Shown here: positions 1 to 9,251 of the stretch, in pieces
Layout: each line of letters starts with the position of its first letter
Numbering within the stretch: position 1 is the stretch's first letter
Assembly: GCA_942493275.1 (NCBI GenBank)
Contig: OW818687.1
Span: forward strand, 1,054,001 to 1,118,000
Direction of reading: 5' to 3'
Source of the DNA: G942493275 sp942493275
GTDB taxonomy: Bacteria; Actinomycetota; Coriobacteriia; Anaerosomatales; PHET01
DNA length: 64,000 bases
Program-made: the position numbers and the translations under genes
The notes under the pieces: model-generated
What the model saw: only the letters and a program-made list of their open reading frames with translations
Databases searched by the model: none
What the model was told of the DNA's origin: nothing

Positions 1-1142
1 AGCGCCGCGCTTCCGCGCTGCTCGCCGAGATGGATCCGGACGACGCCGCCGACGTCATCGGCGACCTGCCCTACGACAAGGCCGAGCGCCTCCTGCGCCT
101 GATGGGCGTGGAGGACGCGAGCGCGATCCGCGGGCTGCTCGGATACAAGGAGAAGACGGCGGGCGGCATCATGACGCCCGAGGTCACCACAGTCACCGAG
201 GACATGACGGTCCAGCAGGTCATCGAGTACCTGCGCGGCGAGGCATCCGAGCACGAGACCGTCTACTACGTCTACGTCGTGGAAGGCGACCAGCACCTGA
301 CCGGCAGCATCTCGCTGCGCGACCTGCTGTTCGCCGCACCGGATACCACTGTCGACCTCATCGCCGAGCGCGAGCTCATCGTCGCAGGTCCTGACGACGA
401 CCAGGAAGACGTCGCGGAGATGATGTCGAAGTACGACCTGCTCGCACTGCCGGTCGTCGACGAAAAGAACCGCCTGCTTGGCATCGTGACCGTCGATGAC
501 GCCCTTGACGTCCTCGAGGAAGAAGCCAACGAGGACCTCGAGCTCGCGACCGGCCGCCGCAGCGGCCTGGGTATCACCGGCGTGTGGCAGTGGGTCAGCC
601 GCGACGGCTGGCTGTTCGTGTGGGCGGGACTGTTTCTTGGCGTCGCGGCGCTGGGACGGGCGGCATCAGGCGGCGCGTCAGCCACGTCGCTCGTGTGGAT
701 CACCGCGGCCGGACTCTCGCTGCCCGTTCTCCGCGTGGCCGAGGACGTGGCTGGTCACGCCATGTCCCGCGTCATCGAGGGCGACGACCCCGACGATATG
801 CCGCCCGTCTGGCGCCGCCTGGTGAGTGACGGCACGGCAGGCGCCATTCTCGGACTCGTACTGGGCCTGCTCGCGTTCGGTGTCTTCGAGCTCGTCTTCG
901 CCGCCGAGGCCACCGAGCAGCTGCCGCTCGCCGCCGTCATCGGCAACGCCTTCGGGCTCGCGACCTTCATCGTCACGATCGCAGGCACGTTCGTGGGCCG
1001 CTGGGCCGAGAGGCGGGCTGCTGCCGACAAGAACGTCAGCCAGGCCGCCGTCTCGATCATGCTCATGCTCATCGGATTCGCGGGCTTCGTCACGCTGCTG
1101 CTCGGCGGAATCGCCGTGCTGGAATCGGCCGGGATAGCGTAG
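1..1142 (+). CDS. MgtE-like protein with CBS pair and divergent membrane domain, 5'-truncated
   Basis: The reading frame is open to the left edge of the window, so the true start lies outside; the first internal ATG is at 30. The visible N-terminal part carries the PDDAAD segment of the MgtE N-domain. A pair of CBS domains follows, covering roughly residues 45-170 from that ATG, and then about five hydrophobic segments to the end. MgtE proteins are Mg2+ channels whose cytosolic N and CBS domains sense Mg2+. Here the membrane part lacks the usual GGNxGxQ-like motif; the equivalent stretch reads VAEDVAGHAMSR. It may therefore be a non-canonical or regulatory member rather than a working channel. 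The next gene, an NRAMP-type transporter, starts 8 bases after the stop, so the two are probably co-transcribed. Confidence 0.8.
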   Translation, partial: RRASALLAEMDPDDAADVIGDLPYDKAERLLRLMGVEDASAIRGLLGYKEKTAGGIMTPEVTTVTEDMTVQQVIEYLRGEASEHETVYYVYVVEGDQHLTGSISLRDLLFAAPDTTVDLIAERELIVAGPDDDQEDVAEMMSKYDLLALPVVDEKNRLLGIVTVDDALDVLEEEANEDLELATGRRSGLGITGVWQWVSRDGWLFVWAGLFLGVAALGRAASGGASATSLVWITAAGLSLPVLRVAEDVAGHAMSRVIEGDDPDDMPPVWRRLVSDGTAGAILGLVLGLLAFGVFELVFAAEATEQLPLAAVIGNAFGLATFIVTIAGTFVGRWAERRAAADKNVSQAAVSIMLMLIGFAGFVTLLLGGIAVLESAGIA

Positions 1143-1150
1143 GGCTCGGC

Positions 1151-2409
1151 GTGCAGGCGGCCACCCCCAACATCAAGAAGAAGGCGGGCATCTTCGCGAT
1201 GCTCGCGATCGTCGGGCCCGGAGTCGTCACGGCGATGGCCGGCAACGACGCGGGCGGGGTCACCACCTACTCGGTGGCCGGCGCCGAGTTCGGCTACCAG
1301 ACGCTGTGGATGATCCTCGTTATGCTGTTCGCGCTGGCCGTCGTGCAGGAGATGGCTGTTCGGATGGGCTGCGTCACCGGCAAGGGCCTCGCCTCTCTCA
1401 TCCGCGAGAAGTACGGCGTGCGCGCGACGATGTTCGCCATGCTCGCGCTGCTCGTCAGCAACACGGCGACTTCGGTGGCCGAGTTCGCGGGCATCGCCGC
1501 CGCCCTCGAGCTGTTCGCCATCCCCAAGTACGTCTCGGTACCCATCGCGGCCCTTGGCGTGTGGCTGCTGGTGGTTCGCGGCGACTTCCGCAAAGTCGAG
1601 AAGGTGCTCCTGAGCCTCTCGGCGGTCTTCATCCTCTACGTAGTCGCGGCGTTCATGGCCAAGCCGGACTGGAGCGAGGTCATCAAAGCGACTCTGATCC
1701 CCCAGTTCGAGCCGAGTGTTCCGTTCATCGCGCTGGTGATCGCGGCCATCGGCACGACCATCGCCCCCTGGATGCAGTTCTTCGCGCAAAGCAACGTGGT
1801 CGACAAGGGCCTCGGCATCCCCGACCTTCGCAATCAGCGCATCGATGCCATCGCCGGTGTCGTCGCTGCGAGCCTCGTCGCCTGGTTCATCATCATCGCG
1901 ACCGGGACGATGCTCTACCCCGAGGGCATTCACATCACCTCCGCCGAGCAGGCCGCGGCTGCGCTCGCGCCGGTGGCGGGGCAGTACGCGAGCATCCTGT
2001 TCGCGATCGGCCTGTTCGGCGCGTCGCTGCTCGCCGCGAGCGTACTGCCGCTGACCGCGGCCTACGCAATCACCGAGGCGTTCGGCTGGGAGCGCGGCAT
2101 CGACCGCTCGTGGTCCGAGGCGCCCGCGTTCAACGGCGTCTACACCTTCGTCATCTTCAGCGGCGCCGCGGTCGTACTCTTGCCGGGCGCGCCGCTCGTT
2201 CAGCTGATGGTGCTGTCGCAGACCCTCGGCGGAATCCTTCTTCCGTTCATGCTGCTGTTCATGGTCGGCCTCATCAACGATCGCCGAATCATGGGCAAGT
2301 ACGTCAACAACCGCATGCAGAACGCGCTCACGTGGGGAACCATCCTTGTTGTGATCGCGCTGACCCTCATGCTCTTTGGGATGCAGCTCGCGCAGGCGGT
2401 GGGCCTGCT

Positions 2410-2413
<4 letters not shown>
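1151..2413 (+). CDS. SLC11/NRAMP-related divalent metal (probably Mg2+) transporter
   Basis: This 420-residue polytopic membrane protein of the NRAMP fold has about 11 hydrophobic segments and a GTG start. In classical Mn2+/Fe2+ NRAMPs helix 1 has DPGN and helix 6 has MPH. Here helix 1 reads NDAGG and helix 6 reads IAPWMQFF, so the methionine that favours transition metals is replaced by alanine. From memory this matches the NRAMP-related magnesium transporters (NRMTs), one of which was characterised from Eggerthella. The close coupling to an MgtE-like gene upstream supports a Mg2+ role. Substrate is inferred. The stop overlaps the GTG of the next gene by 3 bases. Confidence 0.85.
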
Positions 2414-2996
<583 letters not shown>

Positions 2997-3003
<7 letters not shown>

Positions 3004-4133
3004 GCGGCGTCGAGCTCCTCGACCGTGACGAACTCGTAGCCGCGCTGCTTGAGCACGCGGATGATCTTGGGCAGTGCCGAGATGGTCTGCTGCCGGTTCG
3101 AGCCGCCGTCGTGCAGCAGCACGATCGAGCCGGGCTCGACGTTGGAGATGACCCGGTTGGCGATCTTGGCTGTGCCGGGGCGCCTCCAGTCCTGAGGGTC
3201 CACGTCCCACATGACGACCCTCTGCTTCTCGGCCTTGAGGACCTTCCATGCGCGCGCGTTGGTCCGGCCGTACGGCGGCCTGATCCACGGAGTGAGCTCG
3301 TCTCCACCCACGGCATTGCGAATGCGCCTCTGGCCCACCACGATCTGTCGGCGAATCTCCTTCTCACTCTCCTTCGCGAAGTTCTTGTGGCTGAAGGAGT
3401 GGTTGGCGATCTGGTGACCCTCGTCGGCGGCACGCTTGACGAGCTCCGGGTGGCGCCCGGTCCGGTCGCCAAGCACGAAGAACGTGGCCTTCACGTTGTT
3501 GTCCCGCAGGAGGTTCAACACCGCGTCGGTCTGACCGGGCTCGGGGCCGTCATCGAAGGTGAGCGCCACGAGCTTCGCGCCCTTCGCGGGTCCGGAGCGC
3601 ACGAATACCGCGTCCTCGGGCGCGCTGACGACGGTGCGTGCGACCTCCGCTCCGGAGATCGCACCTCGCGTCACGCGAACCACGCCGGGCGCGCCGAGCG
3701 CGGACATCCGCATGATCGAGCCCTGACCCTCATAGCGGGTCTCAAAAGGCACGGACTCATCCACCGAGATCATCGACTCGACACGGTTGTGCCCGGGCGC
3801 GCTTTCCACGCGATCTCCATCGAAGATCCGCTGCCACGGCAGCGCCTGCGAGCCGTTACGTGTGAGGACCGGCGGCTCGCCGCCCCGGGGCGCGACCAGC
3901 GAACCGTCCACGCCGATGAGGTCACCTGCTCGAGCCTTCACAAGCCCTGCGGCAATCAGGTCCGAGCAGGTCGTCCCTTGGGCAACCTCGACGGTCACTC
4001 CGTCCACCACCAGCTTGACCGGGCGCGACGATGTCCAGCCCGCCACGACTATCGCGGAGAGCACCAGGAGGAAGAGCGCGAGGGCGCCGAAGAACGCCGC
4101 GCGCGCAGCGGATATGTGAGAGGTGTGCATCAA
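2997..4133 (-). CDS. Membrane-anchored polysaccharide deacetylase (NodB domain)
   Basis: This 378-residue protein starts with one membrane anchor (about residues 12-32). A ubiquitin-like or DUF348-like segment follows (VKLVVDGVTVEVAQG), then a carbohydrate esterase 4 NodB domain from about residue 190. All five CE4 motifs are visible: TFDDGPEPG, HSFSH, RPPYGRT, WDVDPQDW and LLHDGG. The Asp and two His metal ligands are therefore present and the enzyme should be active. Such enzymes remove N-acetyl groups from peptidoglycan or other extracellular glycans outside the membrane. It is the last gene of a minus-strand run that begins with the PRC-barrel gene, 28 bases after the YbaK gene. Confidence 0.92.
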
Positions 4134-4161
4134 GACCCTTCGCGAGAGCGACCGCAGCCAG

Positions 4162-4647
4162 TTAGTGCGAGATGCGTGCCACGCACCCGCCCGTGATGCG
4201 GAGCAGGTCCTCTCGGCTCATACGAACCATCGATGATGGCGTGCCTGCAGCGGGATAGACCGTTTCGAATCGGCCGAGTGAGTCGTCGATGAGAACGGTG
4301 AGGCCCACGGGAAGATCGAACGGGGACACTCCGCCGATGGCGTAGCCCGTGGCCTCGCGCACCGCGTCGGCATCGGCCATCTTGGCCTTCGTGCCGCCCA
4401 CCTCCGCAGCGATCGCGTCGAGGTCTCCCCGGCGGTCGCCCGCAACGAGAGCCAGCACCGGAAACTCGTCCACCAGCACGACGAGTGACTTGACGATCTG
4501 TCCGAGCTCGCAGGCCATGGCATCGGCAGCCATCTGTGCGGTCTTTGTCGACTGCTCGAACTCGACGACGCCCTGCTCGAGGCCGTGCATCAACAGGAAC
4601 GCCCGGACGCGCTCGCGCGAACCGGACTTGCGAGGAGCTTCTGACAC
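4162..4647 (-). CDS. YbaK/EbsC-type aminoacyl-tRNA deacylase-like protein
   Basis: This 161-residue protein matches the YbaK/ProX editing domain along its length. Visible features are the central KSLVVLVDE strand, the lysine in GGTKAKMAD, and the glycine-rich GYAIGGVSPFD loop that lines the pocket in this family. Members hydrolyse mischarged tRNAs, often Cys-tRNA(Pro) or Ala-tRNA(Pro); the specificity here cannot be read from sequence. The GTG start at 4647 lies one base after the stop of the GNAT gene, so the two are translationally coupled. An N-terminal extension of about 12 basic and serine-rich residues precedes the domain. Confidence 0.88.
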   Translation of the reverse strand: MSEAPRKSGSRERVRAFLLMHGLEQGVVEFEQSTKTAQMAADAMACELGQIVKSLVVLVDEFPVLALVAGDRRGDLDAIAAEVGGTKAKMADADAVREATGYAIGGVSPFDLPVGLTVLIDDSLGRFETVYPAAGTPSSMVRMSREDLLRITGGCVARISH

Positions 4648-4648
4648 C

Positions 4649-5287
4649 CTATCGTCCCTTCATCCACGTTGCCGGCTCCCTGCGGGGAACCCGCAGCGGG
4701 AACCTCAACGATTCGAATACCGACTCGATGTTCTCGCTGAGCGTCACGAGTGATCGGAGCTCGAGCTGCATGAGAGGATACCGCGGATCGGGCCGCGAGA
4801 CGGTGAACCCGTTCCGCAAAAGAAAGTCGATGCCGAGCATCGGTGAATCTTCGAGCACCGAGGGCTTCTCCGCCGTCGCAAACGCCTCGACCTTGCGCTC
4901 TCCGCGCTTGACCAGGTCGCGCAGCGCCGCCTGGAGCAGCACGCTTCCCAGGCCGTGGTGGCGGGCATCGGGCGACACGTGCAGACACGCGATGAGCGGG
5001 ACCGACCCATCAAGCGGCGCCGACGCAAAGGTCAGAGCCTGCGGGAAGTAGCGGCTCGGCGCGTATTTTACGAAGCCGAGCATCTCGTCGTCCTCATAGG
5101 CGGCCCGACCGCAGTCGCCCCACTGCTCGACCACGCCCTCGAACCACGCCGCCTGATCCTCTCGGTCACACACGACACCGCAGCGCCGCTCCAGCATCCG
5201 CTCGGTCTCCCAGAACCTGCAGCTCGCGCACTCGGCCGGAAGCCGGTCGAGGTCGCTCGCGCCCAGTGGTCTCAGTCTTCGCGTCAT
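4649..5287 (-). CDS. GNAT family N-acetyltransferase
   Basis: This 212-residue protein carries a GNAT fold. Beta strand 4 reads ACLHVSPDARHHGLGSVLL, which contains the acetyl-CoA pyrophosphate-binding loop of the R/Q-x-x-G-x-G/A type in the variant form RHHGLGS. The acceptor substrate is not recognisable. A CxxC pair near the N-terminus (ECASCRFW) is conserved in some small actinobacterial GNATs and might bind a metal; this is only a suggestion. The ATG overlaps the stop of the PRC-barrel gene by 4 bases, and the YbaK gene follows after one base, so the three form one operon. Confidence 0.85.
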   Translation of the reverse strand: MTRRLRPLGASDLDRLPAECASCRFWETERMLERRCGVVCDREDQAAWFEGVVEQWGDCGRAAYEDDEMLGFVKYAPSRYFPQALTFASAPLDGSVPLIACLHVSPDARHHGLGSVLLQAALRDLVKRGERKVEAFATAEKPSVLEDSPMLGIDFLLRNGFTVSRPDPRYPLMQLELRSLVTLSENIESVFESLRFPLRVPRREPATWMKGR

Positions 5288-6009
5288 TCGTCGTCCGGAT
5301 CGCCCATGGCGTCAACGACCTCGTCTTTGAGGGCCTTGAGCCAGCCGCCGACCTTCTTGCCGGTCTCGCTCTTCGCGGCCACCTTGACCGCCGCCGAGCC
5401 ATACGCCGCAGCCACCGCAGCCGCCTCGGCCGCCTTCTTGCCGGCGTCAGCCGCCTTCGCTGTCGCGATCGCGGCTCCCTTGCCTGCGGCAGCGGCCGCG
5501 CCACCGGTGGTGTCGACCTCTACCGCCTCGTCTGCGATGACGATCTGGTCGCCGTTGAAGCCCACGACCAGGCGCGCCGGCAGGTCGCGCACGCCCAGCG
5601 CCATGTCGGTGGTCACGCCGCCCGTAAGTCCCACGGCTTCAAGTACGCCGGACTTGGGGTCGTAGAGCGCGTCTCGGACGGTGCCGAGCTTCACTCCGCC
5701 GGCCGTACGAGCCGGCATCCCCATCCAGATCACGCTGTCATCCCAGGAGATGCCGAGACGCTTGGCGGCCTGCTTGCCCCACGCAGCCGAGCCCTCCACC
5801 AGAAGCTGCCCGTCGACGGTGCGCGTGCGATCGAGCGCAAGGTAGCGCTCGTTGCGGTCGTAGACGTAGAGGATCCTCGGCGGTTCGATCGCGAAGCCGA
5901 CGACCTCCGAGCGTTCCGGGTGGAACAGCACGTGGGACACCTTGCCGAGCGACTTGCCCTTTTCGTTTACGACGCGCCTGCGCGAGATGTCGAGCATCGA
6001 AGTTGCCAC
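5284..6009 (-). CDS. PRC-barrel domain protein with Ala-rich tail
   Basis: The 241-residue product has two PRC-barrel-like halves, about residues 5-75 and 95-165. Both are seen as short beta-rich units with GKSLGKVSHVLF and GGVKLGTVRDALYD. A 70-residue alanine- and lysine-rich helical tail follows. PRC-barrels act as small protein- or RNA-binding modules in the cytoplasm; in actinobacteria stand-alone ones are linked to photosynthesis-independent stress or envelope roles that remain unclear. The tail resembles membrane- or nucleic-acid-associated amphipathic helices. It heads the PRC-GNAT-YbaK-deacetylase run. A probable terminator lies between it and the YtxH gene upstream. Confidence 0.8.
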   Translation of the reverse strand: MATSMLDISRRRVVNEKGKSLGKVSHVLFHPERSEVVGFAIEPPRILYVYDRNERYLALDRTRTVDGQLLVEGSAAWGKQAAKRLGISWDDSVIWMGMPARTAGGVKLGTVRDALYDPKSGVLEAVGLTGGVTTDMALGVRDLPARLVVGFNGDQIVIADEAVEVDTTGGAAAAAGKGAAIATAKAADAGKKAAEAAAVAAAYGSAAVKVAAKSETGKKVGGWLKALKDEVVDAMGDPDDE

Positions 6010-6030
6010 AGCGCCTCTTCCAATGACGAA

Positions 6031-6055
6031 GGCCGACCCCGAACAGGGGCCGGCC
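6031..6055 (-). terminator. Probable intrinsic terminator after the YtxH gene
   Basis: Positions 6031-6040 and 6046-6055 form a 10-base-pair GC stem with one G-T wobble and a 5-base loop. It lies between the YtxH stop at 6092 and the PRC gene start at 6009. On the minus strand it is followed by a weak T-rich stretch (TTCGTCATT). Confidence 0.6.
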
Positions 6056-6091
6056 TCGATAGTAACGCCTTCGTACCCGCTGTGCCTCCGG

Positions 6092-6568
6092 CTAGAGCTC
6101 GACGTCCGGAATCACGACGTCAGGACCCTTCGCCTTCTGGGCGACCGAGTCGAGCGTGCCGGCAGTCTTGCTGCCTGCGACCTCGACGCCGGACTTCGCG
6201 GCGGCCGCTGCCCTGTCGACGGCATCCTTCGCGGCCGGGGTGATCTCCTCGACCTTGACCTTGGCGCCCTCGGCTGACTTCGCGACCTGCTCCTTGAGCC
6301 GGCCCCGAGCCTCCTCGATGCGGTCACGCGCCTGCTCGGCGGTCTCGACGACGCGGTCCTTGCCGGTGCTGTACACCTCGACGGCCTTGTCCTTGCCGGT
6401 GTTGTACATTTCGACGCCCTCGCCCCAGTACTCTTCAGCCCTGTCGGCGATCATCTCGCGCGTCTCGCGACCGGAGCGCGGAGCAAAGAGCAGACCGAGA
6501 ACGGCGCCGACAAGCCCTCCGAGCAAGAACGCCCCGAAGACCGAACCCCCACGACGGTAGTCGTACAT
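6092..6568 (-). CDS. YtxH domain-containing membrane protein
   Basis: This 158-residue protein opens with one glycine-rich membrane segment, FGAFLLGGLVGAVLGLLFAP, and the SGRETRE motif typical of YtxH proteins. A long amphipathic helix follows, with near-repeats of STGKDRVVE and MYNTGKDKAVE. These proteins are general-stress or envelope-associated in other bacteria, with no known catalysis. The ATG at 6568 is chosen because GGAGG sits 8-9 bases before it; an in-frame ATG at 6595 lacks such a site. It is probably a single-gene unit ending at the hairpin at 6031-6055. Confidence 0.85.
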   Translation of the reverse strand: MYDYRRGGSVFGAFLLGGLVGAVLGLLFAPRSGRETREMIADRAEEYWGEGVEMYNTGKDKAVEVYSTGKDRVVETAEQARDRIEEARGRLKEQVAKSAEGAKVKVEEITPAAKDAVDRAAAAAKSGVEVAGSKTAGTLDSVAQKAKGPDVVIPDVEL

Positions 6569-6608
6569 CCTGAAGCACCTCCGTAAACGATGCATGTGAC
6601 ACTGAACG

Positions 6609-6631
6609 ACAAAAGCGGGTCTCCGCTTGTC
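6609..6631 (-). terminator. Probable terminator of the ddl operon
   Basis: On the minus strand AAGCGG and CCGCTT pair around a short GAGAC-type loop and are followed by TTTTG. The hairpin lies about 25 bases past the ddl stop at 6657. Confidence 0.6.
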
Positions 6632-6656
6632 GGGACCTTATGGGTCTATACCCGAA

Positions 6657-7604
6657 TCAACCCCGTGCGAGAGCGGATTTCATCACCTTTGATACCACAT
6701 CTTGGAAGGTCATGTTCGCTGCGGCGGCGGCCATCGGAAGCAACGAGGTCTCGGTCATTCCCGGAGATGTGTTGCACTCCAGCACCCAAGGGCGGCCGTC
6801 ACCGTCGACCACGAGATCCACTCGGCTGACGTCGCGGCAGCCCACCAGAAGGTGCACGTCACGCGCCACGTCGCAGGCCGCGGTGGCGACCGCATCGCTC
6901 ACGCGCGCCGGCGCGAAGAAGTCCGCACCATCGACCGACATGCGGGCCGCGAAGTCGTACACTCCCTCGCTCACGGCGATCTCCACCGGGGGAAGCACCT
7001 CGCTCGTCTCCCCCTCTCCCAGCACCGTCACCGCGAGCTCAGTGCCGTCCACCCAGCGTTCGACGAGCACGGCCGTGTCGTAGGACAGCGCGTCGAGCAA
7101 CGCGTCGGCCAACTGTTCGACAGCCTCGACCTTCCGGAACCCGAGCGCCGAACCCTGCCGAGACGGCTTCACCGCCACCGGGAACCCTCCGACCACGTCG
7201 CCGATGAGGTCGAGCGCGGTCGCCGCACCCATCTCCTTGAACGCATCCGCGGTGAGCGTCACCCACTTGGGGGTGGGGATGCCGTTCTCGGCGAAAAGGT
7301 GCTTGGCCACCGACTTGTCCCACGCGAGCGCGCTCGCGACCACACCCGGCCCCGTGTACGGTATGCCGAGAAACTCGAGCAGCTCCTGGATGGTGCCGTC
7401 CTCGCCGTACTTGCCGTGAAGCGCGATGTAGGCCGCGTCGGGTCGCTCGCTGCGCAGCGTCTCGACCAGATCGGCGGTCATGTCGAGCGCGAGCACGTAG
7501 TAGCCCAGCGCTTCAAGCGCTTCGCACACGTGGCGCCCGCTCGCGAGCGATACCTCCCGCTCGAGCGACCGGCCGCCCATGAGCACGGCGATCTTCTCCC
7601 TCAT
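6657..7604 (-). CDS. ddl: D-alanine--D-alanine ligase
   Basis: This 315-residue ATP-grasp ligase joins two D-alanines for peptidoglycan precursors in the cytoplasm. The N-terminus carries VLMGGRSLEREVSL (the GGxSxEhevS motif) and the ALHGKYGEDG motif; KPSRQGSALG and LECNTSPGMTETSL belong to the ATP and Mg2+ sites. Family members usually have the sequence KP..GSS at the flap, so the QGSALG here is slightly divergent. The ATG at 7604 has a strong GGAGGG site. The gene follows the aminotransferase gene by 44 bases and is probably expressed with it under the T-box leader at 8965-9204. Confidence 0.93.
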   Translation of the reverse strand: MREKIAVLMGGRSLEREVSLASGRHVCEALEALGYYVLALDMTADLVETLRSERPDAAYIALHGKYGEDGTIQELLEFLGIPYTGPGVVASALAWDKSVAKHLFAENGIPTPKWVTLTADAFKEMGAATALDLIGDVVGGFPVAVKPSRQGSALGFRKVEAVEQLADALLDALSYDTAVLVERWVDGTELAVTVLGEGETSEVLPPVEIAVSEGVYDFAARMSVDGADFFAPARVSDAVATAACDVARDVHLLVGCRDVSRVDLVVDGDGRPWVLECNTSPGMTETSLLPMAAAAANMTFQDVVSKVMKSALARG

Positions 7605-7648
7605 CCGAACACCCTCCTTCTCGGGCACTCGGCCCGGTTTCACGAAGA

Positions 7649-8920
7649 CTATGCCGCGCCATCCTCGGGCACGACGATCGCACCCGCCGAGATGAACGCG
7701 CGGTAGAGCTCAAGCCGATCCTCGATGACTCCGGCGAGGCGCTCGACGCCCTCGCGGATCTTGTCCGGCTCGGCGTAGCAGAACGCGAGACGCATGCAGT
7801 TGCGACCGCGACCATCGGCGTAGAAGCCGTCCCCCGCTACGAACGCGACCCCGTTCTCCACGGCCTCGGCGAGCATCGTCGAGCAGTCGACGTAGGGCGG
7901 CAGCTCGACCCAGACGAAGAAGCCGCCTTCGGGCCGCGTCCAGGAGGCCTCGGGCGGGAAGAACTCGTCGAGCGCGTCAAGCATCACGTCCCGGCGCTCC
8001 GCATAGGCGCGAGTAAGCCCCTGCAGCACCTTGCGCCACCGCGTGCCGAGAAAGTAGCGCTCGGCGGTCACTTGGGCGAACGCTGAGCCGCACAGGTCGG
8101 CGCCCTGCTTCACCAGCAGGATCTTCGAGAGGATCGGCTTGGGTGCCGTGACCCAGCCCAGGCGCAGGCCGGGCGCGAAGATCTTGCTGAAAGTGCCGAG
8201 GTAGATGACCTCATCGTCGAGAGCTCTCAGCGGCTTGACGTGCCCGCCTTCGAATCTCAGGCGGCCGTACGGGTCGTCCTCGACGATCGGGATGTCGTAC
8301 TCGCGCGACAGCTCGATCAGCCGCCGGCGGCGCTCCGCGCTCATCGTGACGCCGCCGGGGTTGTGGAAGTTCGGAATCGTGTAGATGAACTTGGCGCCGC
8401 GCGGTCCGAGCCGCCGCAGCTCCGCCTCGAGCAGGTCCATGCGCATGCCATCGGCGTCGAGCGGTATGTGGTGGATGTCGGGCTGGTATGCCGAGAACGC
8501 CTGAAGGGCGCCGACGTAGGTGGGGCCCTCGGTGATGATGACGTCGCCCGGGTCAATGAAGGCCTTCGCGATCAGGTCGAGCGCCTGCTGTGCCCCCGCC
8601 GTGATAGCGATGTCGTCTGCCGAGAGCCGCACGCCGTTCTCGGCCATGAGCTCGACCACGATGGCCCGCGACTGCGGACGCCCCTCGCTGGAGCCGTACT
8701 GGAGGGCCTGTGCGCCCTCATGGAGCACCGCGTCGTACGCCGCCTGTGCAACGGCGGACGCAGGCACCTTGTTGATGTCGGGCATGCCGCCCGCGAACGA
8801 GATCATGTCGGGGCGCGACGCCGCCGCGAACAGATCGCGTACCGCGCTCGAGCGCACGCCCGAGATCCGCGACGCGTAGCGATCCCCCCACCTGTCGAAC
8901 ACAACCCTGGCAGTACCCAT
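7649..8920 (-). CDS. PLP-dependent aminotransferase (class I/II, LysN/MocR-core type)
   Basis: This 423-residue fold-type I aminotransferase has no N-terminal DNA-binding domain, so it is the enzyme form of the MocR/2-aminoadipate aminotransferase group. Visible motifs are ISFAGGMPD at the substrate loop, ITAGAQQALDL, the YTIPNFHNPGG segment that stacks on PLP, EDDPYGRLRFE, and the Schiff-base lysine in GTFSKIFAPGLRLGW. The amino acid it serves is not clear from sequence. A T-box leader directly upstream indicates control by an uncharged tRNA, so it probably acts in amino acid synthesis. The ATG at 8920 is preferred over a GTG three codons upstream because AGGTG lies 6 bases before it. The ddl gene follows. 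Confidence 0.9.
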   Translation of the reverse strand: MGTARVVFDRWGDRYASRISGVRSSAVRDLFAAASRPDMISFAGGMPDINKVPASAVAQAAYDAVLHEGAQALQYGSSEGRPQSRAIVVELMAENGVRLSADDIAITAGAQQALDLIAKAFIDPGDVIITEGPTYVGALQAFSAYQPDIHHIPLDADGMRMDLLEAELRRLGPRGAKFIYTIPNFHNPGGVTMSAERRRRLIELSREYDIPIVEDDPYGRLRFEGGHVKPLRALDDEVIYLGTFSKIFAPGLRLGWVTAPKPILSKILLVKQGADLCGSAFAQVTAERYFLGTRWRKVLQGLTRAYAERRDVMLDALDEFFPPEASWTRPEGGFFVWVELPPYVDCSTMLAEAVENGVAFVAGDGFYADGRGRNCMRLAFCYAEPDKIREGVERLAGVIEDRLELYRAFISAGAIVVPEDGAA

Positions 8921-8964
8921 GTGTCTCACCTACCCCCGAGGACCGCAGCACGGACCCCAGATAT

Positions 8965-9204
8965 GAGAAAACCCCCTCGGCCTGATAGGGCGAGGGGGCG
9001 TCGCGGTACCACCTATCTTCGCTCGCGTCGCCGGGTGAGCGGTGCTGCGAGCCTCAAGTCCCGGGATACCGGTCCGGGGCCGATCCGCTTCCGGCTGTTC
9101 GCCCTGGCGGAGGACATGGGAGGGGTGGCTGGGCCGTAGCGGCCCTCTTCCCTCACGTCCGTTGTGCCTGTGTCCAGTCCCGGCGGTTCGACCCGCCGAG
9201 TGTG
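8965..9204 (-). promoter_or_regulatory. T-box leader controlling the aminotransferase-ddl operon
   Basis: On the minus strand, 9013-9002 reads GGTGGTACCGCG, the core of the T-box consensus AGGGTGGNACCGCG. It is followed by a GC-rich terminator hairpin with a T-run (8998-8968) and then the aminotransferase ATG. Upstream lie several strong hairpins, including one around the GGGCCG/CGGCCC pair near 9140, that would make stem I. The variable base in UGGN is U, so the partner tRNA should have discriminator A, which tRNA-Ala, Ile, Leu, Val, Lys and others have. I could not fix the specifier codon. Confidence 0.87.
8968..8998 (-). terminator. T-box attenuator hairpin
   Basis: On the minus strand CCCCCTCG pairs with CGAGGGGG around a short loop, followed at once by TTTTCTC. 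It sits just after the T-box sequence and is the regulated terminator of the leader. Confidence 0.85.
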
Positions 9205-9210
9205 TCGAGC

Positions 9211-9240
9211 ACTCTAGCATCGAGCTCGCTAGCAGGTCAA
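9211..9240 (-). promoter_or_regulatory. Promoter of the T-box transcript
   Basis: TTGACC at 9240-9235 and TAGAGT at 9216-9211 on the minus strand are 18 bases apart, a good housekeeping-sigma pattern. It ends 12 bases from the upstream gene's stop at 9252. Confidence 0.65.
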
Positions 9241-9251
9241 ACGGGAGGTAA

